Of a stretch of DNA of 64,000 nucleotides, positions 1-11,884 are shown one piece after another. This DNA is from Chrysopilus asiliformis (lineage: Eukaryota > Arthropoda > Insecta > Diptera > Rhagionidae), in contig OZ035962.1 in assembly GCA_964034945.1 (NCBI GenBank), positions 28,455,530-28,519,529 of the forward strand, written 5' to 3'. Under the pieces are notes generated by a model. It had not been told where the DNA came from. It made no database searches and worked only from the letters and a program-made list of their open reading frames with translations. A program made the position numbers and the translations under genes. Each line of letters opens with the position of its first letter. The first letter of the stretch is position 1.

Positions 1-1175
1 TTTTTCTTCTGGATTTTTTATACGAGTATATATAAGATGAAACAAAACTATTCAGTGATATTTCTTGCGCTACATCTTTTTTTTTTCTTCGGTGGTATTA
101 ATTTTGGGATTCCTCAGTTGAAACGCGTAAAGATGAGCGATTTAAATAAAATTGCAATTATCCTTTATAAATCATATAAAAATTTCATTAAGAAATATGA
201 TGATAAAAAGGGAGACGAATAATATTATTATTATTACTATTCATATTAATATTATTATATCATTTCCACACATTATTATTTTTGTTTAAATAGGAACGAT
301 GGACGACGATGGGTGATGGAGGAATTATAGATATGAAATTTTAACTCTTATACGGCGAAAAAAAAACGATGCCGAAAGACTATGGCGGTGCGATCATAAC
401 CTCAAAAAAAGGGGTCTAAAATTGAAACAAACCAACAAAAGGAAAAAAAAACCTAACGCCGACAAAAATCTCTTCATAGTTTTTTACCCGAATTTTTTCT
501 AATTATTCAAATGAAATTCATAGTTTTATCAAACTGGATCCAGTTAGTCTGTGGACTTTTTTTTATATATTGCTTTTATTGCTCTTCATTTTTGACGAAT
601 AAATTATGCTGCGCGCGAGAAAAAAGACGCTTTTTTACTATTCGACTCTATTATAGGTGAGTGAATTACAGAGATAAGAAAAATACCCTAGAAATGAAAA
701 AAAAATAAAATAAACAAAAAGATACAAGAAAATAAGAAATATTTTGTGCGGTCATTTGAATAATGTTTAGCTTTTTCCATTTCTTAATTTTTTTTTCCAT
801 AATAAAACTTTAACATGTTTAGGGATGTTTTATTGCTTTTACAAATAGGGTGAGGTGGCGTAATTTTGTCCACTCTCTTTTGGCGGAAATCATGATCGAA
901 TGTTGCAAACAAAACCATTGTAGATAATTTTGTTGATTTTCTCAGATACAGTAAGTTTTCTTTATAACGCGAGAAGCGCATTTTGCGAATTTTAGTCAGT
1001 TAGGACTGGCCAGACAACAAGTCACGCTAATTTTCGCCTTTTCGAATCTCCCTCCCTTTTTTCTCTTCAAATTTTACAATTTTTCGTAAGAGATTTTACA
1101 GTACACACCGCCTTCACACTACAGTAGACATCTCCCCACTGTATGACAGATTTTATGGACTTTTAAATGAAAAAT
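1..1175. other. AT-rich non-coding stretch
   Basis: This stretch is A/T-homopolymer rich. Short open frames at 37-222 (+) and 784-981 (-) show no recognisable domain or exon structure. Nothing else is assigned here. Confidence 0.6.
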
Positions 1176-1428
1176 CATACGAACGAAAACGTTTTTTGCG
1201 AATATCTCAAAAACGGTACATGTTATCAAAAAAGTGCAAGAACAAAAGTTATTTAGGATACCATTCTACATAAAACTCCCATACATCAAAATCCGATTGG
1301 AACAAGTTTTAAAAAAATTTTATTGGAAAATTTGAATTCAAATGAAATTTTGATACGCCGCCCGTTCAATTAAATCACCATACGGGTTTTCAATAATTGC
1401 CAGATTGGCAATTATAGCTTTTGTTATG
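1176..1428 (+). mobile_element. HINE family 1, truncated copy A
   Basis: This is the hairpin-end half of the repeat described in full at 7584-8151. It starts abruptly in the middle of the element at the segment that normally follows the GGTACC palindrome. It then runs through the subterminal CACCATACGGG, the hairpin ATTGCCAGATTGGCAAT and the terminal CTTTTGTTATG. The microsatellite half is missing, so this is a truncated copy. Strand is given with the hairpin at the 3' end, as in Helentron/DINE-1 convention. Confidence 0.75.
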
Positions 1429-3458
1429 TTTTATTTTAAGTTTAAAATTATGTTATATGCAACTAGAATTTAAGAAAACACTAGATATAAAACTGTTGAA
1501 CTTTTATACAAATCGTTGCCTTCGGTTTTTTTTGGTTCAATAAATAAATATATATATATTTGACAGTACATGAAAATAGGCGAAATTTATGTCTAATCGA
1601 GCCCTAAAATCTCAACAAGAATTCAAACAATTCGTTCGTACAGATTGTTTGCCAGACTAAGCAAAGGTCGAACTTTTTAAACTGCGTTTTAATAACGATT
1701 TTCTTCTCCACTGCTGTACATAAAAACTGCTCATAAAGTACGGATTCAGCTTTTAGAACCTCCGGGGACAGGACAGGAGGTTCTAAAAGCTAAAACCGTC
1801 AACCTTTTCCGTGATTTTTCAAGTGTGGGATTAAATACCGCCACCGTCACACTATTTTAAGGACTGCCAATTATATATATTGCAATCTGTGAATATGATT
1901 GCAACATTTATAAGGTATTGCAACCTATCAACGGCGAAAGTTATAAATGTAGTCTAGCTGAGGTTGGTGATGTTGTTTTCAAAAAAAAAAATTATATTTC
2001 ACCATCAATTGACCCTTCACCCTATATTAAATTCAAATCTAAATTTAACTTCGTCTCCGAATTGATCCAAGCTCAAATTTAAATTTGAATTTGAATTTGA
2101 AACTAAATCCGAGTGACATTTCTTTCATCGCCAATAATAAAAATAACCGTTTCGGTAGCAAAAAGTTGTTTGCTACTCAAAATAAAAATACTTTCAGTGT
2201 GATTTGATTCTTTTTCTTAAGATTTTTTTCTGATATCTATTATCGACTTTTTATCTAAATTTTGTTGAAAACTTCGACTTTTCGTAGGTATTGTCGAAAA
2301 ATGTTTCTTCCATTTATAATTCAGTTTCGAATTTATTGTTGTGCTTTATGACATGATATGTCGATTTTGGAAAAGAAATTTAATGGCTAGACATTTGTAT
2401 ATTACAAGATAAAGCTTCTACGGAACCTTAAGGTAGCCAAATTTTTTGGTTCAAAACTGAAGTAAAAAATGATAATGATGATAACCATAATAATGAAAAT
2501 GGCGACCGAAAGATGACTTTTTACCATTTTTGAATTGGAATTTCGTTCGAACTTTGTTTCACGATTTAATTTATTACTACGAGAGTATTCAATATTTTAT
2601 TTCTCTGTTGGGTTGACTTTTTTTCCCATTGATTTTAGTTCGTAGATTTGTTTTTTTTTTTATAAAATTTAATTTTACGATTTTTAGTTTTTTTCCCTTG
2701 CGGTTTGAATGGTGATGTTTGCGTTGAAAATGTTGATTAAAAAGGCGTATTATAAAAGATGACATTAATTTTGAGACATCGAGGCATTTTTATATCTGGT
2801 GTGATATGATTGACCAAGTTTTTATTATGACAGCTTTTCCTTTGATAAGTTAATTCATTAGACTTTTGACAAGAGCGAATTTCTCTGTTTATTTGTTGTA
2901 TCATTGATTTTATTTCGTTTTTGTTTAGCACTTTGTTAATGTAAAAAGGCTACATTTTTATATTGATTGTGGGTGCAATCATTAAAATATTATGCAACGA
3001 ATTTCATTTGTTCGGCGAATCCTTTACGTGATTGTTTTTAATTAAAAAAGTGTTTTGTTGATAAGATTTTTACATAAAAATGTGATAATTTACAGGAAAA
3101 GACTTACTTTGCATCTAAGTCCGGGAGACATCATCAAAATAACATGATTTTAATAACACAATGGAGAAATATTTAAACGATTTTTGAATTATGCTTGACA
3201 ATGTCACACATTTTTTGGTAATAATTTATAAAAATTCAAAATTTTTGCCCTTAATTGCTAATAGAGTAGGACGTTAGTGTGATGTGTGGCAATAATTTTG
3301 CAAATATTTAATATTTTTCAAAGCAATTTTCTGCACGTGCAAGATTTTTTTGTGGGTCAGTTTAGGAATTAATTTTTATTGTTCATTAGATTGGATTTGA
3401 AATACTTTATCAAATACCCAAAAAATTGAGGCAATTAAATGTAAATGAAATTGCGTAA
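1429..3458. other. AT-rich non-coding stretch
   Basis: No gene is visible. The only structures are the hairpin at 1748-1791 and a short TTTGAA tandem run near 2078-2101. Open frames such as 2737-2931 (-) look random. Confidence 0.55.
1748..1791. repeat. Perfect 16-bp inverted repeat (hairpin)
   Basis: The arms AGCTTTTAGAACCTCC and GGAGGTTCTAAAAGCT are exact reverse complements separated by 12 nt. Partial pairing continues outside the arms (GGATTC against AAAACC). It could be a tiny fold-back element or the terminus of a decayed MITE. No T-run follows it. Confidence 0.7.
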
Positions 3459-3828
3459 GCGCGGTATTACACACGGCAACTTTCGGGCTTACTTAAGCCG
3501 ATTTTCGGGAGAAACGACTGCGGAGGGAAAAGTTACCACTCGAAATCATGGCTTATCGACAATCTGCATACATGCAAAGCGTGTGAACCGGTTTGGGAAA
3601 AGTAGTAGGCAGAAATCATTTCCGTTCTGACCGTCAGCAGGTAAAGATCTTGGGAAGTATATGAGCAACAACAATTTCAATGGTTTGAGTCCACACACAC
3701 ACACACACACATGTAAACTTGTGTAGCATATGCAAACAGGGTTGGCTTATTTAAGCCACAAATGTAAGCACATTGGCTTATTAAGCCCAAAAGTTGCCGG
3801 CTTACTTAAGCCAAGTGTAATACCGGAC
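3459..3828. mobile_element. MITE with TAA duplication (PIF/Harbinger-like)
   Basis: The ends form imperfect inverted repeats beginning GCGCGGTATTACAC on the left and, read from the right, GTCCGGTATTACAC. Both arms continue with GGCAACTTTYGGGCTTA and several TTAAGCC motifs. TAA flanks both sides (3456-3458 and 3829-3831). A 3-bp TWA duplication is characteristic of PIF/Harbinger elements. There is no transposase; the frame 3445-3630 (+) is only the left arm read through. A CA microsatellite lies inside. Confidence 0.65.
3692..3712. repeat. (CA)n microsatellite
   Basis: About ten uninterrupted CA dinucleotides lie inside the TAA-flanked MITE. Confidence 0.9.
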
Positions 3829-3831
3829 TAA

Positions 3832-5478
3832 GTGAGAATATTATTACATAAAGCTCAATTTACATTTCACACTTTATTTCACGAATTTTATTCTGCGACA
3901 CAAAATTCACGTTTCGCAGACGTTTATGTTACAACATATAATTTTTGAATTCATGCCCGCAAGACGTCAGAACAATAATTTTTAGATACAAAATCGCCGC
4001 AATAGATTCAAATTTTTGTGCAAATGTGTAGTCGCGTTTTTGTGTGCTTGGAAATTTAGAATGATCGATTAAGAGGTTTGTCTCAATTTTTGTCTGTGAT
4101 GGCATCCCAGTTTTTCTTAAATGCACATTATGTAAGTATTAAAAAAAACTGCGCCGCAGGTAAAATTTCAGGGGAGAATTTTTGAATGCCAAGAAATTTT
4201 TTATAAATATAGAAGAGGTGGGGGGCCCTTTAGCCCTCTAGCCTTCCCTTCGACTGGTTAGGGGCCTGCCTTTTGGAAAAAAAACGAGACAGGAACCACC
4301 CCGATATTTAGCAAAAAAAAAGCCTAACATTGAAGACAAACCAATTGAAAACTGCAACCGAATCCAGAGTTACCACAATTTATTGAAATGGTTAAGAATT
4401 TATGCGATCTCAGTTTCATAAATTTTCTGCTATCCCAGTTATTTCCGAATTTGACATTCAATTTCAGTTTCCAATTGCAGCGAATCATTTATAATAATTT
4501 CATTATGTGATGTTTGCCTTCAATGGCACCTCTTCAAGGATTACATTTAGTTGCATGAGCCCTCCGGACAAAGTCAATCGAAACAACTGCATAACCAGAA
4601 CTCGAAAGACTCAAAAATGGCACCCATAACCCTCTTTCCCATTTACAAAAACCAATGGCAAGGATATCCGTTCATGGACCAACGCGCAATGTTAAAGGGA
4701 CGACCGACGCGACCAGCTAACACTGCTTTTACAACAGATTTGTTTCCTTTTTTCCGTTCCATTGTTGTACATGATATGTTTAACATTTAGTTATGAATTG
4801 CCATAATGGGAAGAATTCCCATTCCGGAGGCTTAGCTTCTGCAGGCCTTACATTTGCCCATTTAATCATATTTCATGTGGTCACAGACCGTGACAATTCG
4901 CGCCCAATAACAAATTCCCCACAGATGTGAACCGCAACGATCGTTGTTAGTTTTCCACCCCTTGTGGCGGATGTGCAACGCTTTATGATGTCACATTGGA
5001 AATCGTGTTAAACATATGTTTTGCCGCAGTGTGTAGAGGTGAATTTACTAACGCCTTGCACCCTACCCTATAGTTTTATTTAAGGGTGGTTTGTGGTTAT
5101 CGAAGGGGATGGAAAGCTAAAGTGAAAGTTGATTTTTTGACAAATATACAACGTTTATGTTGCGTTTTTTACAGTTTTTTTGAAAAAAAAAAAAAAAACA
5201 AAAGCAAAATTGTATGTTCATTCGAACATAAAACTTTAACAACTTTAATGAAATTTGTTTAATGTTCAGTCAATTAATTTTCCTTTTTTTGGTTTTTCAC
5301 ATTTCTTTCAATTTTGTAAAAAAAAGGAATGAAAAATTTTCACGTCTATTTTATACGCAGGGCTGTTTTGCAGATTTAACAGTTTTGTACATAATAGATA
5401 TAATAAAATCTGAAGCGGACTTACTATGGCGAGTTTTTTTTTAAAAAGGAAAATGTCTATTGAAAAATAATTCGAAAA
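3832..5478. other. Unassigned region, less AT-rich around 4.55-5.05 kb
   Basis: The segment 4550-5050 has a more balanced composition than its surroundings and carries the open frame 4551-4790 (+), but no protein family, splice pair or promoter is convincing. It could be an exon remnant or a conserved non-coding element. The rest is homopolymer-rich spacer. Confidence 0.4.
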
Positions 5479-6056
5479 CATAAAAAAAGCTATAATTGCC
5501 AATCTGGCAATTATTGAAAACCCGTATGGTGATTTAATTGAACGGCGTATCAAAATTTCATTTGAATTCAAATTTTCCAATAAGATTTTTTTAAAACTTG
5601 TTCCAACCGGATTTTGATGTATGGGAGTTTTATGTAGAATCATATCCTAAATAACTTTTGTTTTTGCACTTTTTTGATAAGATGCACAGTTTTTGAGATA
5701 TTCGCGAAAAACATTTTCGTTCCTATGGGGGGTACCCCCCTAATGGTCCATTTTTGCCCATTAACGAACTTAGCCTCGCATTTTACGAAAAACGGATCTG
5801 CGCAAAATTTCAAGTCTCTAGCTCAATCCATGCGCCCGCAATCCGCGCCACAGACAGACGGACAGACAGACGGACAGACGGACGGACAGACGGACAGACA
5901 GACGGACAGACAGACGGACGGACATGCAAAATTCAATTTTTTTTATCATTCTAAACACACTGGTGTAATTCATTTTTGTGTGTGATGACGGGATCTTGGC
6001 GTTACAAACGGTAAGGCAAAGTTAATATACCCTTTGGTTTCACCATACGGGTATAA
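5479..6056 (-). mobile_element. HINE family 1, copy B
   Basis: A full-length copy. It has the terminal hairpin ATTGCCAATCTGGCAAT, inner CCCGTATGGTGAT, the palindrome GGGGGGTACCCCCC, a CAGACGGA microsatellite at about 5850-5920, and a right end with CACCATACGGGTATAA. Frames such as 5674-5985 (+) recur in every copy and simply reflect shared repeat DNA. Confidence 0.85.
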
Positions 6057-6214
6057 AAAAACCAATATCAACACTTTTTCCACTGGAACCTTCCCTTTAA
6101 AAAATGAGGCCCATTATAGTTTTACGATAATTCAAAAACTATTAATTTCAGAAATAGCAGGGCACCGGATTTCTTATTTATTAGTAAAGGTCGTCGATTT
6201 GCGTACGGCGTAAT

Positions 6215-6452
6215 CAGGGCAGCAATCATGTATTCCGAGGCGTCTCTGTCTTTCGACTTCGACGTAGCTTTTAACTCTTGACTTCGCCATATCAGCAGCT
6301 TCAAATTTCCTGGAGTGACAGTCAGAATCACGTTTCGATTCATAGTGACGATTCCGCGAAATTTCAAGCTGCAGATATGGCGACGTCAAGAGTTAAAAGC
6401 TGCGTCGAAGTCGAAAGACAGAGACGCGTCGGAACACATGATTGGTGCCCTA
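6215..6452. mobile_element. Fold-back element with ~96-bp arms
   Basis: The left arm 6215-6310 and right arm 6357-6452 are near-perfect inverted copies around a ~46-bp centre. Shared segments include GTCTTTCGACTTCGACG on the left and its complement on the right, and the outer end reads YAGGGCASCAATCATG. No transposase is present. It lies between two HINE copies and is probably a MITE. I see no clear target duplication. Confidence 0.75.
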
Positions 6453-6510
6453 GTTCCTGCAAGAAAATTTAACCTATGCTAGACGCATGTCCACTTGCGT
6501 TAGGAAAAGT

Positions 6511-6895
6511 AAACATAACAAAAGCTATAATTGCCAATCTGGCAATCATTGGAGACCCGTATGGTGATATTCGTATCAAAATTCGAACAGTTATACCAAA
6601 ATTCCACTTTGAAGTCAAACTTTCCAATAAGATTTTTTAAAATTTATTCCAATCGGATTTTCATGTATGGGAGTTTTATGTAGAATCATATCCTAAATAC
6701 CTTTTGTTCTTGGACTTTTTTGATAAGATGCACCGTTTTTGAGATATTCAGAAAAAACGATTTCGTTCGTATGGGGGGTACCCCCCTAATGGTCCATTTT
6801 TGCCCATTAACAAACTTAGCCTCGCATTTTACGAAAAACGGATCTATGCAAACTTTCAAGTCTCTAGCTCAATCCGTGCGCCCGCAATCCGCGCC

Positions 6896-6933
<38 letters not shown>

Positions 6934-7115
6934 GGACGGACGGACAGACGGACAGACGGACAGACGGACAGACGGACGGACATGCAGAAATTAAATATTT
7001 TTATCATTCTAAACACACTGGTGTAATTCATTTTTTTGTGTGATGACGGGATCTTGGCGTTACAAACGGTAAGGCAAAGTTAATATACCCTTTGGTTTCA
7101 CCATACGGGTATAAA
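6511..7115 (-). mobile_element. HINE family 1, copy C
   Basis: A full-length copy of the subfamily with CATTGGAGACCCG after the hairpin, shared with copies F and G. It has a long CAGACAGA/CGGACAGA microsatellite at about 6898-6980. Its right end abuts a fragment of a CACTCAG MITE. Confidence 0.85.
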
Positions 7116-7117
7116 AA

Positions 7118-7208
7118 TGTGTCAACCTGTGGTGGTAGAAATTCAAAAATTAAACCAGCAGAAAGTAAAGCAGGGAGTAAGGAGCTGCAAGGGTTGACCT
7201 GAGATCGG
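7118..7208 (-). mobile_element. Fragment of CACTCAG-family MITE
   Basis: The internal part of the MITE seen complete at 29102-29373 is recognisable. Shared pieces are the segment containing CCTGTGG, AAATTC, the AAGCAGGGAGTAAGGAGC segment and GTTGACCT. Both terminal inverted repeats are missing, and the left break coincides with the end of HINE copy C. Confidence 0.6.
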
Positions 7209-7583
7209 TATTTCGAGGATGTGATGCCGTGTAATGGATAACTCCGTTTGCTTGCTACAGGCTAGAGTTGACTTGGCAAAAAGTTGATTTGGATCAGCTT
7301 TGTTATTTTTTTGAGTTTGGGTTGCACTTTTTGCTTGAAAATTGGCCGTTCCGAAAACTCGTAATCGATTGGCGAATTTAAGACCACTCTATGAAAAATT
7401 CACTTATTCGAATGGCAGAGCAATTTCCCCTTTTCGAGCAGAAAGAGCAATTTTTAGACCAGTTTTTCTGCTCTGTGGAAACAGACAAATTTCCACTGCT
7501 TTTGAATTTTTTGAAATTTTCACTGCACACATTATTTACATTTCAATAATAATCATTGAACCACTATTTAATCACTTTTATAC
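7209..7583. other. Spacer between repeats
   Basis: Unique AT-rich DNA. The 83-codon frame at 7342-7593 (+) runs into the adjacent HINE and has no recognisable domain. Confidence 0.5.
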
Positions 7584-8151
7584 CAAAACATAACAAAAGC
7601 TATAATTGCCAATCTGGCAATTATTGAAAACCCGTATGGTGATTTAAGTGAATGGCGAACAGTTTTATCAAAATTCCACTATGAAGTCAAACTTTCCAAT
7701 AAGATTTTTTAAAATTTGTTCCAATCGGATTTTGATGTATGGGAGTTTTATGTAGAATCATATCCTAAATAACTTTTGTTCTTGGACTTTTTTGATAAAA
7801 TTCACCGTTTTTGAGATATTCAGAAAAAACGTTTTCATTCGTATGGGGGGTACCCCCCCTAATGGTCCATTTTTGCCCATTAACGAACTTAGCCTCGCAT
7901 TTTACGAAAAACGGATCCACGCAAAATTTCAAGTCTCTAGCTCAATCCGTGTGCCCGCAATCCGCGCCACAGACGGACGGACAGACGGACAGACAGACGA
8001 ACAGACAGACGGACGGACATGCAAAATTTGATTTTTTTATCATTCTAAACACACTGGTGTAATTCATTTTTGTGTGTGATGACGGGATCTTGGCGTTACA
8101 AACGGTAAAGCAAAGTTAATATACCCTTTGGTTTCACCATACGGGTATAAA
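7584..8151 (-). mobile_element. HINE family 1, copy D (reference copy)
   Basis: This copy serves as the description of the family. From the left it holds the terminal CATAACAAAAGC, the hairpin ATTGCCAATCTGGCAAT, a subterminal CCCGTATGGTGAT, a unique core, the perfect palindrome GGGGGGTACCCCCC, a GACGGACAGA microsatellite (~7973-8018), a second unique block, and an end with TCACCATACGGG next to TATACCC. CCCGTATGGTGA and TCACCATACGGG form subterminal inverted repeats. Microsatellite, subterminal inverted repeats and a near-terminal hairpin together are the layout known for Drosophila DINE-1/mini-me and other Helentron-associated (HINE) repeats. There is no coding capacity. Confidence 0.85.
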
Positions 8152-9735
8152 TATCAGAAAAAACGCGAAATTAAAAGACAATAAACATTTTGACAATTCG
8201 ATTTATTTCATATTTCGAGGTAAACTCTATTCCGAGGCGCAAAATTGGAAATTTGGAAAAAGCAAAGTTGTTTTGCTTAAAAGTAGAGTGTGCTTTAAAT
8301 CTGCGATTCGAATGCGCCATTAGTTTCCATATATTTTTAATTTCCTGCCCCAAAAAGATAATCAAATCTTTAGGATTCGATTAAAATTTATAGTTTTCCT
8401 TTTATTTCAAAAATTTTACAAAAGAAATAATCCTTTTTTATCTAAAAAAAAAGAAAAACTCAATGAATGAATTTCGTCTACCGGTGATTTTTGTATAACA
8501 TAATAGAAATCATATCAAGTTTTAATCCTATTAATCTAGATATTTTCTTTGAGACCCACTGAATCTATAGTAAATGCCTTCCAATGTCTTGCGGTGTTTT
8601 TATGAAAGTTTTTGGTTTTCGTTCAAAATTAAAAATTTATGCAAAATATAAAGAATTGCTTACAATTCAGCAATTCACACAAAATAAAGACACTAAACTC
8701 ATAATGAGTTTTTACGACGATGGCAGGTCTTTTCTATTCTTTTCTTCTACTATTATTTTTTATTTCTTCGCCTTATTCTTTTGGTTTTTTTGGTTTAATG
8801 GATGGCGTTAATAATTTATTAGTGTTAGCTATATACGGGATATTTTTGGGGAGGGCTGAGGTTTCAATGTATGTATGGTCAGATCCGAAATCGATTCCCG
8901 CTTTTCTTCCATGCGAGGTAAATAAAACATTTCTAATGGGACATTAAAAGCTTTTAAGCGGTTTATTTACGGCCAAATGAAATATTAAAAGTTTATGTTT
9001 TTATATTTTTCGTTCTTAGAGTGTCGTAGTTTTCTTGAGGTTTTTTGTTTAGTTGAACAACAGGTAACAAAATTGTTTATGAAAATGTTATAGATTGGTC
9101 AGAATTTTATCTATAACCATTAACAATCGTCAACAGTTAAAGGTTTCAATGACTTCATTGTAACATGGAATTTATTAGTTTAATATGGCATAATAATTTA
9201 CAGGTTTTTTTTGGAGAGATTATTGATTATCAATGTCTATTTTGAATTTTTAAACTGTAATAAACTTAAGAATAATGGAACTTGTTCGTTAATTCATTTT
9301 TATTACAATTCGGATATTATGTAGCTCATTTCGATCCTGTATTGAGGGGCGAAAGCAAACGTTCAAAGTGGCGTAAATTTGTGATGGTTGGTCACACCCT
9401 AAAACGTCGATTTTACTATTGTCAATTTCGATTTGAATAAAAATTACTTATTTTCAATTTTTGAAGTTTTTATGCTCAATTTCCGATTTTTTTTATCGTG
9501 AAATCAATTTGATTACAGTTTCATGCCAAATTTAAACGAATCACCGCGAACGCAAAAGTGCTTTGATCTGCTGTGATTCGCCCAAGTTTTTTCAAGGAAA
9601 CCGAACTTCAGCAAATAAAGTCAGTGTGCCAATCGTCTAAATTAAAAATCTAATTAAGGATTAGGAAAATATTTATTTAAAACGTTTGGCTATAAAAATC
9701 GCATTGACTGAGTGTTAACCGAAAATATTTAAATT
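8152..9735. other. AT-rich non-coding stretch
   Basis: No gene or defined repeat is recognised. The overlapping frames at 8584-8947 (+) are rich in Phe and Leu because the DNA is T-rich. Confidence 0.55.
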
Positions 9736-10092
9736 TTTGCGGGTTAAGTTTTTTCAATTTTTTTTTATGGTCTATGTTGGAGCTAAACTTCAGGCCAATC
9801 AGCTCGGTAGTTTCCCCGCGAAAGGGTAAAATAGAGGAAGAGCTAAGTTTCGAGATCACTTTACCCCCTCCCCTTACTCCCCCACCTCTCGGGATACTTT
9901 TTAATGGGTCTATGTTGGGGCTGGACCCCCGACTATGCCAAATTTCAGGCCAATCGGTTCAGTAGTTTCCCCGCGAAAGAGTAACATAGCGCAAAAACTA
10001 AGTTTCAAAATTACTTTACCCCCTCCCCTTACTCCCCCACCTCTCGCGCTACTTTTCCATATGCCTATGTTGGCACCAGAACTATCACAGAC
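9736..10092 (-). mobile_element. Partial Helitron with duplicated internal module
   Basis: It is related, in inverse orientation, to the small Helitron at 28142-28463. It carries two consecutive copies of a ~165-bp module containing GTCTATGTTGG, CAGGCCAATC, GTAGTTTCCCCGCGAAAG and ACTTTACCCCCTCCCCTTAC. The CTAG end is lost at the GGGTTAAG segment. The other end is cut by HINE copy E within the CACAGACACC segment. Confidence 0.65.
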
Positions 10093-10640
10093 ACCAATCT
10101 GGCAATTATTGAAAACCCGTATGGTGATATGGCATTGTTCGAGGTTTAAGTAAACAGCGAACAGTTGTATCAAAATTCCACTTTGAAGTCAAACTTTCCA
10201 ATAAGATTTTTTAAAATTTATTCCAATCGGATTTTGATGTATGGGAGTTTTATGTAGAATCATATCCTAAAAAACTTTTCTTTTTGATAAGATGCACGGT
10301 TTTTGAGGTATTCGCAAAAAACGTTTTCGTCCGTATGGGGGGTACCCCCCCTAATGGTCAATTTTTGCCCATTAACGAACTTAGCCTCGCATTTTACGAA
10401 AAACGGGTCTGTGCAAAATTTCAAGTCTGTAGCTCAATCCGTGCGCTCGCAATCCGCGCCACAGACGGACAGACAGACGGACAGACGGACGGACAAAATA
10501 ATTAATGCAAAAATTAATTATTTTTATCATTCTAAACACACTGGTGTAATTCATTTTTGTGTGTGATGTCGGGATCTTGGCGTTACAAACGGTAAGGCAA
10601 AGTTAATATACACTTTGGTTTCATCATACGGGTATAAAAA
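10093..10640 (-). mobile_element. HINE family 1, copy E (hairpin end trimmed)
   Basis: The copy begins inside the hairpin (CCAATCTGGCAATTATTG), so its terminal bases are missing. The palindrome, microsatellite (~10465-10493) and CATCATACGGGTATAA end are present. It is joined directly to the partial Helitron. Confidence 0.8.
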
Positions 10641-11228
10641 GGTCAATCCAGAGTGCTGACCACAAAAAAAAATACTGTAAAAAATGTCAGAAATGATTCA
10701 ATGGTTAAACACATAAATATGTTTATTTTTTTTTAATTCTTTGAGCATTTTGAAAAAATATGGAAACATGAAAATGAAGTGGAAAATTTTAGCCCAAAAT
10801 GGGGATGTGTTTTCGTCGCTTTGAAAAGTTTGAATTCAGACATGACTCGGCCATTGAGTTGAAATCTTTGCTCACGCCTTCAGATAAAAAAAAAGAGTTT
10901 TTCGAATATCGTGTGTGTTTTTGATTCAAAACATTTTCTTCAGTATTTTTTTTGCGGTCATCACTCTGACTGGTGTCATTTCAGACACAGATTTAAGAAA
11001 TAGTTTATTGATTGTCTTATACTAGTTCCGTAACAAGACATCAACCGACTCCCGGCCTCCCCTCCCCGAGGATCTAGAGGTCTCGAAGAGCGAGCATAAA
11101 CAAAGTTGTCTTCAAATTTTCGGTCTCCCAAATAACATCCTTAAATTTTTAGTTTTCAAAGGCTTTGACTTACAAAAACAATACCGAATTAATTTCTTGA
11201 TTATTCTTTAAATACATTTGTAGATAAA
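10641..11228. other. Spacer between HINE copies
   Basis: No gene is seen. A short GC-richer stretch near 11043-11095 has no recognisable function. Confidence 0.5.
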
Positions 11229-11802
11229 AACATAACAAAAACTATAATTGCCAATCTGGCAATCATTGGAGACCCGTATGGTGATATTCGTATCAAAATT
11301 CGAACAGTTATACCAAAATTCCACTTTGAAGTCAAACTTTCCAATAAGATTTTTTAAAATTTATTCCAATCGGATTTTGATGTATGGGAGTTTTATGTAG
11401 AATCATATCCTAAATAACTTTTGTTCTTGGACTTTTTTGATAGGATGCACCGTTTTTGAGATATTCACAAAAAACGATTTCGTTTGTATGGGGGGTACCC
11501 CCCCTAATGGTCCATTTTTGCCCATTAACGAACTTAGCCTCGCATTTTACGAAAAACGGATCCACGCAAAATTTCAAGTCTCTGGCTCAATCCGTGCGCC
11601 CGCAATCCGCGCCACAGACAGACGGACGGACGGACAGACGGACAGACGGACGGACAGACGGACGGACATGCTAAATTCAACTTTTTTCATCATTCTAAAC
11701 ACACTGGTGTAATTCATTTTTTTGTGCGATGACGAGATCTTGGCGTTACAAACGGTAAGGCAAAGTTAATATACCCTTTGGTTTCACCATACGGGTATAA
11801 AA
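11229..11802 (-). mobile_element. HINE family 1, copy F
   Basis: A full-length copy of the CATTGGAGACCCG subfamily with microsatellite at about 11617-11666. It lies only ~80 bp from copy G in the same orientation. Confidence 0.85.
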
Positions 11803-11884
11803 ATATAATTTCTAAGTAACATTAACATTAATGAAGATGTGATAACAGTCCATCAAAGACTATAAACAACCAGTAGTATGTAAA

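Noticed and set aside
5860..5925. Short direct repeats resembling a CRISPR array
   Set aside because: They are contiguous CAGACGGA units without spacers, part of the HINE microsatellite in eukaryotic DNA.
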